Position numbers and translations under genes: made by a program. A stretch of DNA of 64,000 bases from a virus: IMG/VR virus record IMGVR_UViG_3300009419_000014, positions 1-64,000 of that record, one strand, 5' to 3'. The notes beneath the pieces are model-generated. The model saw nothing but the letters and a program-made list of their open reading frames with translations. It was not told the origin of the DNA and did no database searches. Shown here one piece after another: positions 28,365 through 35,935 of the stretch (its first letter is position 1; every line of letters starts with the position of its first letter).

Positions 28365-29232
28365 ATTGTTACGTGCTGTACTTCTAGGTGTAATTGCTTT
28401 AGCTGCTACTGCTTGTAGTCGTGTAGAATCAGGCCATGTAGGTATTAAAGTTAACTTACTTGGTTCAGAAAAAGGTGTATCTACACAAGAATTAACTCCG
28501 GGACGTTACTGGATCGGTGTTAATGAAGAACTGTATGTATTTCCTACTTTTACTCAAAACTGTCAATGGACAGCTACACCAGTTGAAGGTAAAGGCTGTG
28601 CAGATAGTTCTACAGACGAAGCTATCCGCTTTCAAACATCTGAAGGCATGAAAGTATGGGCTGATGTCGGTATTGCTTTTGCAGTTGATCCAACTAAAGT
28701 AAGTGACATCTTTCAGAAATTTCGTAAAGGTATTGTAGAAATTAGTGACAGCTATGTACGTCGTATCGTACAAGATGCATTTATTGCAGCTGCTGCTAAA
28801 TACAAAGTAGAATACATCTATGGTGAAGGTAAAGTACAGTTACTTAAAGATGTAAATGACATTGTTACAGCTAAACTTAAACCAGCTGGTATTAATGTAG
28901 AACAAGTATTTTTACTTGGTGATATCGGTGTACCACAACAAGTTACTGAAGCAATCAATGCTAAAATTACCGCTACACAAAAAACACTACAACGTGAAAA
29001 TGAAGTAGCACAAGTTAAAGCTGAAGCTGATAAAGCTCGTGAACAAGCAAAAGGCGAAGCAGACGCTAAATTAACTTTAGCAAGTGCCGAAGCCGAAGCA
29101 ATTGCCTTAAAAGGTAAAGCTATTCGTGAAAACCCATCAGTTGTTCAATTAAATGCTATTGATAAGTGGGATGGTAAGTTACCAGTTTACACCGGTAATT
29201 CCGGCCCATTGCCTTTTATTGAAGTGAAATAA
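28354..29232 (+). CDS. SPFH/prohibitin-domain lipoprotein
   Basis: ATG 28354 gives 292 residues. It begins with a lipoprotein signal (KNKLLRAVLLGVIALAATACS, lipobox Ala-Thr-Ala-Cys with Cys21). The rest is an SPFH/Band 7 domain (about 25-200, with VESGHVGIKVNLLG, TSEGMKVWADVGIAFAVDP and RRIVQDAFIAAAAKY) followed by the charged coiled coil typical of prohibitins (QRENEVAQVKAEADKAREQA) and a GKAIRENP end. Such proteins form large membrane rings. A phage copy may protect phage membrane sites or act on host FtsH/HflKC-like complexes; this is inference. Last gene before a convergent terminator. Confidence 0.88.
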   Translation: MKNKLLRAVLLGVIALAATACSRVESGHVGIKVNLLGSEKGVSTQELTPGRYWIGVNEELYVFPTFTQNCQWTATPVEGKGCADSSTDEAIRFQTSEGMKVWADVGIAFAVDPTKVSDIFQKFRKGIVEISDSYVRRIVQDAFIAAAAKYKVEYIYGEGKVQLLKDVNDIVTAKLKPAGINVEQVFLLGDIGVPQQVTEAINAKITATQKTLQRENEVAQVKAEADKAREQAKGEADAKLTLASAEAEAIALKGKAIRENPSVVQLNAIDKWDGKLPVYTGNSGPLPFIEVK

Positions 29233-29234
29233 AG

Positions 29235-29254
29235 TAAGCCCCGTAAGGGGCTTA
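29235..29254. terminator. Bidirectional terminator between convergent genes
   Basis: TAAGCCCC-GTAA-GGGGCTTA is an 8-bp perfect stem between the SPFH gene and the leftward island. T runs on both sides are weak. Confidence 0.65.
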
Positions 29255-29578
29255 TGGATACTTGGATACAATCAGTTGTATTGACATCCCGTCTGTACGC
29301 CCAGTGCTTGCTGTGGCTACGCTAAAGCGTATCTCATCAAGTCCGGGCGTTATACCTGCTACAGTGACAGTAGCACACTTGTTAGCTTGCCCTGCCTCGT
29401 TTGCTGCTTTTCCTGAACCAACAATAGTTACTAAATTATTTGTTGATGTTGCTACAACTGTTCCTAATTCATCTTCTCCAAGCCAATCAGTTAAATCAAT
29501 AGAATATAGATCAACTTTACCTTGCTTAATGGGTTTATCCCATTGATAAGGACGAATAACAGCTGTATTACAACTCAT
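29252..29578 (-). CDS. Small beta-rich virion-type protein, 108 aa
   Basis: The C-terminal two thirds (about 35-105) look like an immunoglobulin-like or BIG-type beta domain (NNLVTIVGSGKAANEAG, TVTVAGITPGLDEIRFS). Last gene of a four-gene leftward island. N4 carries an Ig-like capsid decoration protein (gp17), and a head-decoration role is possible here by analogy. Confidence 0.6.
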   Translation of the reverse strand: MSCNTAVIRPYQWDKPIKQGKVDLYSIDLTDWLGEDELGTVVATSTNNLVTIVGSGKAANEAGQANKCATVTVAGITPGLDEIRFSVATASTGRTDGMSIQLIVSKYP

Positions 29579-29925
29579 AATCCACCACTAGGGAATGCAA
29601 TAGTAATACTAGTTACTTTTGACACACCACCAACAACATAAGCAGGATCACCAAACGTTACTTCACCGGGGCCATATTCATTTACTGAACCACCTTTAGT
29701 AACACGTACTTTAGTTGCAGTGCCGTTTGCATCAATTACATCATCTGCAACAGTAGTCAAAGTAGTACTACCATTAACTGATGCCGGAAATGATGGAATA
29801 TTACTATGTGTTGCCAATACAGCGTTAGCTGCTGTAAGTACTTCTAATGTGTTAGTACCACCGCCTACTTGTGCTGCAATTGCATCATTAACAGCATTAC
29901 GCATTGCTAAGTTATAACCGGGCAT
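29575..29925 (-). CDS. Small structural-type protein, 116 aa
   Basis: Begins with a helix common in phage head and tail accessory proteins (NLAMRNAVNDAIAAQVGGG), then Thr/Val/Gly-rich beta segments. 4-base overlap with the gene downstream, 14-base overlap with the repeat-protein gene upstream. Likely part of the virion decoration group. Confidence 0.6.
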   Translation of the reverse strand: MPGYNLAMRNAVNDAIAAQVGGGTNTLEVLTAANAVLATHSNIPSFPASVNGSTTLTTVADDVIDANGTATKVRVTKGGSVNEYGPGEVTFGDPAYVVGGVSKVTSITIAFPSGGL

Positions 29926-31459
29926 TTTCTACTCTCCATTTAACATTACGACTTTTGTCTTTAATTTTAATCTCTCTGGAACCAGATGAGATAACCAAAT
30001 GTGCTCCCTTACCACCACGGTAAGGCATATTCACAAAATCACCTAATACAACTATACCAATATACTTTGGATATGTTGAATTAATAGTTAATGTTTTATC
30101 TGGTATTTCTTGTCCACATACAACATTAGCTGTATATCTTGGATAAGTACTATTTATAGATATAACATTATTTCTAACAACGTTAGCAACTACACTTGCT
30201 GTATAACTACTATAAGTAGTAGATACAATAACTGTTTTAACAGGTTTGTTATTTGTACCAACTACATTTACTATATAACTAGGATATATTCCTGTTACTA
30301 TTACTGTTTTAATTGGTTTAGTGTTTGTACTATTAACTGAACCAGTGTAATTAGGGTATGTTGCTAATATACTAGCTGTATGCCCACTAGCCTGTTTTGT
30401 GGCTACAACACTAACACTAAAAACAGGATACTGACTACTAATACTTATTGTTTTAATTGGTTTTGTGTTACTACAAGTAGCATTTGCTGTATACGTAGCG
30501 TATGTAGCACTTATCTGACTTGTTTTAACAGGTTTAGTATTTGTTCCTACAACACTACCTACATAAATAGGGTAATTAGAATTAATACTCACATTATAAG
30601 CAGGTACACCACCTGTAGCATTTACAGATACTGTATAAGCTGGGTATTGTGTATTAATACTAATTGTCTTAACTGGTTTTGTATTGGTACTGTTTACTGC
30701 TGCAATATAACTTGCATACTGTGCAGCAATAGATAGTGAATTGGTTGGTCTTGTGCTATCTGCTGCAACTGTAGCTGTATATGATCCATATGTTGCACTT
30801 ACAACAGCAGTAAACTCAGGTGTACTACCATAAAATACCCATTCAGCACCAGCAGTAAAGTTAACCAATGTACCTTGGTTATTACCACTAACTGTAGGCC
30901 AAACAGTACCAGAACCATTTGCTAAATCTGATTCCCATCGCTGACCATTGGTAGTATCAAATTCGGTAGCGTCAAACCACTCCAACTCCATTGGAGTAAC
31001 ACCACCAGTACCGCTGATACTACCTCGACCAAAACGGTTAAGACTAAGTGTAAAGTTACTTGTAGTAGCCCATGATTTATTTAACTGTATTGTAGCGCCA
31101 TCTCTGTAAAAACTAATAGATGTGCCAGCAACACGTACAATTCGATATGTATGAAACTCCCCATCAGCTATTAAAAATCCAACAGGAGAGTCTGCTGCTG
31201 AGATATGTGTACCTGCACTAACTAAAGCTAATACACCAGATCCAGACGCAGAACGTATAACAAAACCTGCATTTTGTGATGCAGAGCCGGAACCAAGAAT
31301 ATACCAGTTACCAGACGCAGGCAGAGCATCTAACTTCATACGAAATTCGATAGCCCAATTTGAAGTACCAACACCTATTCCCGGAACTAGCGCAGTACCT
31401 AGTGTAACAACATCATTACCAGCGTTACCTTCGGGATTGAACTTTAGCGCCCAAGTCAT
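29912..31459 (-). CDS. Lectin-like protein with eleven 24-residue beta repeats
   Basis: 515 residues. The first 210 resemble a concanavalin/laminin-G domain (WAIEFRMKLDALPASGNWYI, GEFHTYRIVRVAGTSISFYRDG). From about 215 to 480 follow eleven tandem units of 24 residues (one of 23), each starting Tyr-x-x-Tyr/Phe and many containing TNTKPxKTxxI. Such repeats form a beta stalk or solenoid. A short basic C-terminus follows. The composition points to an exposed virion fibre or capsid-bound carbohydrate-binding protein. It is transcribed against the early genes and so is probably late. Confidence 0.75.
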   Translation of the reverse strand: MTWALKFNPEGNAGNDVVTLGTALVPGIGVGTSNWAIEFRMKLDALPASGNWYILGSGSASQNAGFVIRSASGSGVLALVSAGTHISAADSPVGFLIADGEFHTYRIVRVAGTSISFYRDGATIQLNKSWATTSNFTLSLNRFGRGSISGTGGVTPMELEWFDATEFDTTNGQRWESDLANGSGTVWPTVSGNNQGTLVNFTAGAEWVFYGSTPEFTAVVSATYGSYTATVAADSTRPTNSLSIAAQYASYIAAVNSTNTKPVKTISINTQYPAYTVSVNATGGVPAYNVSINSNYPIYVGSVVGTNTKPVKTSQISATYATYTANATCSNTKPIKTISISSQYPVFSVSVVATKQASGHTASILATYPNYTGSVNSTNTKPIKTVIVTGIYPSYIVNVVGTNNKPVKTVIVSTTYSSYTASVVANVVRNNVISINSTYPRYTANVVCGQEIPDKTLTINSTYPKYIGIVVLGDFVNMPYRGGKGAHLVISSGSREIKIKDKSRNVKWRVENARL

Positions 31460-31460
31460 A

Positions 31461-32117
31461 TTAGATACCTTCTATGGTCACATCTAAATCGTATTCTCCA
31501 CGCCACCGGATGAAACGTGAGCTACCATAAGGAATACTACCTAAGTATACCCCAGACTTGTAAAGCCCGTGTACACTACCAGCAGGAACCCAATTAACAC
31601 CATCTCTAGACATTTCAAAAATTAAGTAGGTGCTTTCAACACTTTGTTGATTTAATTTAATTTCAATTTGACGACTTGAGCCAATATTAATTGGTGTTGG
31701 GTTTACCCAATCTAAACTAAAATAATCAATACAATCTTGTCTTGTTACTTTTAATACATTTTTCTTATATGTAGCAAGATTAACTAGTTTATCAGCAGAA
31801 CTTTGTAAAATAATACCTGCTTGTACTGCAAGCTGAAATGTTCCCCAGATATTAGGTAAACTAAAATTGATCTTAAAATCTGGACTGTAAATATGTTCAG
31901 GACTTAATGCTACTTTTACTGCGCTATAAAGTTGTTTAGTCTCTTCTGTAGCAACATAACTATCTACTTCCAGTCTTAAACCTTCTGCAAGAATAGTAGT
32001 CATCTCTTGAACATGTTCTGCTGTAATTGAACCAATAGTATCAACTGTTGGTTGATTATTAACTATGAAAGTGTAGCTTTGACCACGTTGAGATTCTAAA
32101 TATTCTACTTTAGTCAT
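31461..32117 (-). CDS. Hypothetical virion-type protein, 218 aa
   Basis: First gene of the leftward island. The N-terminal part is helical (TIGSITAEHVQEMTTILAEG), and the C-terminal part beta-rich (IEIKLNQQSVESTYLIFEMS; GVNWVPAGSVHGLYKSGVYL), like the discoidin-type or sandwich domains of phage tail and decoration proteins. The start faces the rightward operon at 32205. Confidence 0.6.
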   Translation of the reverse strand: MTKVEYLESQRGQSYTFIVNNQPTVDTIGSITAEHVQEMTTILAEGLRLEVDSYVATEETKQLYSAVKVALSPEHIYSPDFKINFSLPNIWGTFQLAVQAGIILQSSADKLVNLATYKKNVLKVTRQDCIDYFSLDWVNPTPINIGSSRQIEIKLNQQSVESTYLIFEMSRDGVNWVPAGSVHGLYKSGVYLGSIPYGSSRFIRWRGEYDLDVTIEGI

Positions 32118-32145
32118 ATCAATGCTCCAAATAATAATTAGTTAG

Positions 32146-32160
32146 GATGGCTCCGCCATC
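32146..32160 (+). promoter_or_regulatory. Candidate vRNAP promoter hairpin (loop TCC)
   Basis: GATGGC-TCC-GCCATC, a perfect 6-bp stem with 3-base loop. On the template strand it reads GC-GGA-GC at its core, the loop and closing pairs of N4 early promoters. It lies 45 bases before the rightward replication operon and is the best match of the set. Confidence 0.75.
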
Positions 32161-32204
32161 TGCAATTGATAAAAGTGTACCACTGAATAAAGGAAAAATC
32201 CCAA

Positions 32205-32513
32205 ATGCCAGTAAAAATTATTGACATTCCTACAAAAACACAAGAACTCAAAGTTACGCTAGTAGATTGGGGATTGGTCAACACATACTTAATTCCTAAC
32301 ATGGGTATGTACAGAATCTATATATCTACAGAATGTGCAGGTAAAGTACCTTTTGGTAATTTAAGAGCAATAGCATACTACTGCACAACATCAAGTACGT
32401 ATTACATTGACTCTATTGGTTTAATGACCAAAGATTTAGATGTATTCATGAAGTGCTACACTAAATTAAACAAAGCAATTACAGAAATACAGGAACTAAT
32501 CGATGCCTATTAA
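32205..32513 (+). CDS. Hypothetical protein, 102 aa
   Basis: First gene of the replication operon; ATG 32205 follows AAAGGAAAAA. Starts MPVKIIDIPTKTQELKVTLV and ends in a helix (IQELIDAY). Unknown family. Overlaps the next gene by 11 bases. Confidence 0.65.
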   Translation: MPVKIIDIPTKTQELKVTLVDWGLVNTYLIPNMGMYRIYISTECAGKVPFGNLRAIAYYCTTSSTYYIDSIGLMTKDLDVFMKCYTKLNKAITEIQELIDAY

Positions 32514-32718
32514 AACAACAGATTTATCTACTTTAGTTAAAGAAATCAATGCTTGTAAAAATAGAGATGCTATTTACTCTGTTTTACATCGAGTTGGTTT
32601 TGATACTTCACAAAAGTTAGCAAAACTTAAAAAAGACTTTCGTGGTAAAAATATGGCTGCACTTAATTTATTATTAGCAGCTGAAGATAAAATTAAAGTG
32701 TTTGAGCGCAATCCGTAA
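32503..32718 (+). CDS. Small basic protein, 71 aa
   Basis: Lys-rich helical protein (KLAKLKKDFRGKNMAALNLL). Its start MPIKTTDLSTLVKEI is like that of the upstream gene (MPVKIIDIPTKTQEL), which may show distant relationship. No function known. Confidence 0.65.
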   Translation: MPIKTTDLSTLVKEINACKNRDAIYSVLHRVGFDTSQKLAKLKKDFRGKNMAALNLLLAAEDKIKVFERNP

Positions 32719-32727
32719 GGTAACTGT

Positions 32728-33207
32728 ATGAACAGAATGCCAGAAGTGTCAAAAGAAACCCTACTTAAGCAATTACTTGAAAAAGATGCTAAAGATCTAG
32801 CTGTTTTGTATGGTGTTTCCCTACAACAATTCTACTATTGCTGTAGAAAACACAAAATTATATTATCTAAAAAAACAAAACAAAATAAAAAAGTAAGTCA
32901 GCCTTTTAAACTTACTGTTAAGCTGGAACTTGCATTTACTATATTAAAACAAGGTAATCCTTTTGATGTTGCTGCTAAAACAGCAGGTATATCTGTACCT
33001 TACTTACAAAGAATGTTTTATTTGTATAATCAACAAGTAAATAATATTCAAAGAGAAGAAGCTAGTTTTAAATTAGTTTCTAACGTCTTAAAAACTATGT
33101 CTACAAAAAACATGTCTCAACGGGAAGCGTGTGCATTACATGGGATGTCTCATTCCACATTTCAATACAACTATTCTAAAGGTAAAAAGAAAGGAGTATT
33201 TAAATGA
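32728..33207 (+). CDS. Putative helix-turn-helix DNA-binding protein, 159 aa
   Basis: Basic and helical. Three segments have a helix-turn-helix look: DLAVLYGVSLQQFYYCCRKH (about 19-38), DVAAKTAGISVPYLQRMFYL (about 78-97) and ACALHGMSHSTFQYNYSKG (about 134-152). Repeated homeodomain-like units of this kind are found in transposase-type and phage regulators. It could regulate the replication operon. Overlaps the next gene by 4 bases. Confidence 0.6.
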   Translation: MNRMPEVSKETLLKQLLEKDAKDLAVLYGVSLQQFYYCCRKHKIILSKKTKQNKKVSQPFKLTVKLELAFTILKQGNPFDVAAKTAGISVPYLQRMFYLYNQQVNNIQREEASFKLVSNVLKTMSTKNMSQREACALHGMSHSTFQYNYSKGKKKGVFK

Positions 33208-33416
33208 ACCAAACCATGATTGACAACATGACTATTGATGAGTTAGCTCAATATGTCAAAACTGGATTCAGTAGAGATAAGTTTTTCTTATACGCTGCAA
33301 GAAAGTTAGGTGAGCGTTATTTCGTAAACAAAAGTAAAGAGCTTTTAGAGTTAGAATCAGAACTCAAAGCTATTTATGAAAAACATCCTGAATTAATTCC
33401 ACACAACCCATTTTAA
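33204..33416 (+). CDS. Small helical protein, 70 aa
   Basis: Helical, mixed charge (DELAQYVKTGFSRDKFFLYA then ELLELESELKAIYEKHP). Unknown. Sits between the HTH gene and the ATPase gene. Confidence 0.6.
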   Translation: MNQTMIDNMTIDELAQYVKTGFSRDKFFLYAARKLGERYFVNKSKELLELESELKAIYEKHPELIPHNPF

Positions 33417-33443
33417 ACAAAACAATACATCTTGGAGAGATTT

Positions 33444-34553
33444 ATGATTGAACTTCCTCTTGGTGCTTTAAAAGAAGCGCTAGAAATTGCTTTTTATTCA
33501 AAAACAGTACCTATTGTCCGTTCATCACCGGGCATTGGCAAAACTTCTATTGCTCGTCAATTAGCAGCAGATCTTAACTTAAAAGTTATTGATATTCGTT
33601 TGGCTCAATGCGATCCAACAGATTTAAATGGCTTCCCTCAAATTACTAATGGTAAAGCCTCATATGTACCAATGGATACGTTTCCATTAGAAGGTGATGA
33701 GTTACCAATCAAAGAAGCTGAAGTTACTAAAGTAGTAGCAGGTAAAACACAAGTTGTTAAACCAGCTGTACGTTATAATGGTTGGATGATCATTTATGAT
33801 GAGATTACATCTGCTTCTAAAGCGGTTCAAGCCGCCGCTTACAAGATCTTGTTAGAGAAAGAAGTAGGTCAACGTAAACTACATCGTAATGTATTTCAGA
33901 TTGGTTTAGGTAACAAAGAAACAGATAACGCTATCGTACAGCGTATGTCTACAGCACTACAATCACGTATGCAGCATTTTACTGTTACTACTGATCATAC
34001 TGCTTGGGTTAATCATGCAGCTAATTCTGGTTTTGATTATCGTGTAATTGCCTTTATTCAATCCCGTCCAGAACTGTTAAACAAATTTAATCCAAATCAT
34101 AATGACCATACTTTCCCTTGTGAACGTACTTGGGAATTTGTAAGTCAAACCGTTAAAGGTATTGAAAAGTACCAAACTAAAAAGAATAAAGCTGTATCTA
34201 TTGGACACGAACATCAATACTTAATTGCTGGTTGTGTTAGTGAAGGCCCAGCATTAGAGTTTATTTCATTCTGTCAAATCTATGGTCAATTAGTACCATT
34301 AACATCAATTATTGCGTCACCAATGACAGTACCTGTACCACATGAACCATCAGCGGTATTTGCTATGGCTTCGTTGATTGGTGAAAAGATTGATGATACT
34401 AACGTTGATCCATTAATGAAATATCTCTCTCGTCTGCCTCTTGAAAATCAAATCATTGCAGTACGTATGTTCTATAAATCTAAACCATCACTTACAGCAA
34501 ATCCTGCTGTATCTAGTTGGATTACACGAAACGTTAATAACTTACGAGACTAA
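33444..34553 (+). CDS. MoxR-type AAA+ ATPase (N4 gp24-like)
   Basis: ATG 33444 follows TTGGAGAGA and gives 369 residues. Walker A is SSPGIGKTS (Gly32-Lys33-Thr34) and Walker B is MIIYDE (Asp119, Glu120); the NALE/LGNKETDN segment and sensor arginines follow. MoxR ATPases work with a VWA-domain partner, and that gene follows 2 bases downstream. N4 and relatives carry the same pair (gp24/gp25) with unknown target. A chaperone or remodelling role during infection is likely. Confidence 0.85.
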   Translation: MIELPLGALKEALEIAFYSKTVPIVRSSPGIGKTSIARQLAADLNLKVIDIRLAQCDPTDLNGFPQITNGKASYVPMDTFPLEGDELPIKEAEVTKVVAGKTQVVKPAVRYNGWMIIYDEITSASKAVQAAAYKILLEKEVGQRKLHRNVFQIGLGNKETDNAIVQRMSTALQSRMQHFTVTTDHTAWVNHAANSGFDYRVIAFIQSRPELLNKFNPNHNDHTFPCERTWEFVSQTVKGIEKYQTKKNKAVSIGHEHQYLIAGCVSEGPALEFISFCQIYGQLVPLTSIIASPMTVPVPHEPSAVFAMASLIGEKIDDTNVDPLMKYLSRLPLENQIIAVRMFYKSKPSLTANPAVSSWITRNVNNLRD

Positions 34554-34555
34554 TT

Positions 34556-35752
34556 ATGGAAATTTCTGATGAAGTCCGACTAGCTCATGATAAAGCTAAG
34601 TATGGTTTAATTAAAGACAATGGAAGTATTTTCATTGCTACTATGCTATTTTCTTTAAAACTGCACTGGACTGATGAAATTCCAACATTAGCTACAGATG
34701 GGATTAATTTATTTATTAATCCCAGTTTTTATATGAGCTTAACCCCTAAAGCAAGAGTTAGTGCATTAGCACATGAAGCTTGGCATGTAGCATTTAAAGA
34801 TATGCTACGTGTAGGAAACAAAATCCCAGATATTTGGAATGAAGCATGTGATCACTACAATAACCACATGCTTAAAAAATATGTGAGTAAGACAACTAAC
34901 ACTTGTCCATATGAAATACCAGATACTTGGTGTTGTGATCCTAAATATGCTAATTGGGAAAAAGAAGCTATTTATGCTGATTTATTCCAACAACATATCC
35001 AGAAACCAAACCCATCAGCAGGTAATGCAGCTGGGCCGGGTACTGGATTAGGATCAGGACAGCCTGATTTTAGCAAGCCCAAAGACCCTGAAGGCAAGCC
35101 ACTTCCAGATGCTACCGTTGATGCCACTATCAACTCAAACCTCGTCAAAGCGGCTACAGCAGCGCGTATGACAGGGCATGGTGCTCATATACCAGACTCT
35201 TTAAAACATGAGCTGGAAGCCATTACAAACCCTCCTTTGTGCTGGGAAACAATCTTCCAAAACATTCTGTCAAGCTACGCTAAAGAAGACTATTCCTATA
35301 GTCGCTTCAATAGACGCTTTTTACCAGACTTTATGTTGCCATCACTCTATTCAGAGTCATATGGTGAAGTAATCTTTGGTTTTGATACTTCTGGCTCAAT
35401 GACTGATGAACAATGTGCATCTTTTATTGGACATATCCAATATGTGCAGGATTACATCAAACCAGAAAAAATTACCATTATGTCCTTTGATACTAAAGTA
35501 CGAATGACCAAAACCTTTGAACAAGGTGATGATGTTCGTTCATTAGAGTTTGAAGGTCTTGGTGGTACATGTTTAGAAGATTTGTTTGAAAGAACAAGAA
35601 AACTTAATCCAAGATTGTTAGTAGTGTATTCAGATCTTGATTGTCGTGCTATTGCTCAACCAACACCATTTGAAACAGTGTGGTTATGTGCCGATAACAA
35701 GTATGCCAAAGTAAACTTTGGTACTCTGATTCATATTGACACAAGGAGTTAA
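34556..35752 (+). CDS. VWA-domain metallopeptidase-like protein (N4 gp25-like)
   Basis: 398 residues. The N-terminal domain has a zinc-peptidase motif HEAWH (residues 73-77). A Gly/Pro-rich linker (about 150-190) leads to a C-terminal VWA domain with the metal-binding MIDAS motif DTSGS (277-281). This architecture (DUF2201-like) is the regular partner of MoxR ATPases. The linker region is richer in G and C than the rest. Its stop overlaps the non-standard start region of the next small frame. Confidence 0.85.
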   Translation: MEISDEVRLAHDKAKYGLIKDNGSIFIATMLFSLKLHWTDEIPTLATDGINLFINPSFYMSLTPKARVSALAHEAWHVAFKDMLRVGNKIPDIWNEACDHYNNHMLKKYVSKTTNTCPYEIPDTWCCDPKYANWEKEAIYADLFQQHIQKPNPSAGNAAGPGTGLGSGQPDFSKPKDPEGKPLPDATVDATINSNLVKAATAARMTGHGAHIPDSLKHELEAITNPPLCWETIFQNILSSYAKEDYSYSRFNRRFLPDFMLPSLYSESYGEVIFGFDTSGSMTDEQCASFIGHIQYVQDYIKPEKITIMSFDTKVRMTKTFEQGDDVRSLEFEGLGGTCLEDLFERTRKLNPRLLVVYSDLDCRAIAQPTPFETVWLCADNKYAKVNFGTLIHIDTRS

Positions 35753-35754
35753 TT

Positions 35755-35928
35755 ATTTACCCATGTGAACAACAAGAGACAGTTAACAGCAATGTTTCTG
35801 TCTCTAGCTGTAAACAGTGCCCTCATCTACAGTTTAACAAAAACAAAGAACCAGTTTGTAGTGTACCCCAAGATACGCAATATGATGCTTGTCACTTATT
35901 AATTCAAATCTTTCAGTTTTATCCATAG
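35755..35928 (+). CDS. Cys-rich small protein, 57 aa, possible ATT start
   Basis: After AGGAG (35744-35748) an open frame runs to TAG 35926-35928 without any ATG, GTG or TTG near its beginning; ATT 35755 is 6 bases after the ribosome site and ATT 35752 is 3. The product has five Cys (YPCEQ..., SSCKQCPHL, PVCSV, DACHL), which argues for a real zinc or disulfide protein and against noise. The frame fills the gap between the VWA and helicase genes. Confidence 0.5.
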   Translation: MYPCEQQETVNSNVSVSSCKQCPHLQFNKNKEPVCSVPQDTQYDACHLLIQIFQFYP

Positions 35929-35935
35929 GTTTTAT

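Noticed and set aside
30110-30736. Two rightward Cys/Tyr-rich frames opposite the repeat protein
   Set aside because: They are antisense shadows of the 72-base repeats and reflect their periodicity.
29912-31459. 72-base tandem repeats as a CRISPR array
   Set aside because: The repeats are contiguous, diverged and coding; there are no unique spacers and no cas genes in the window.
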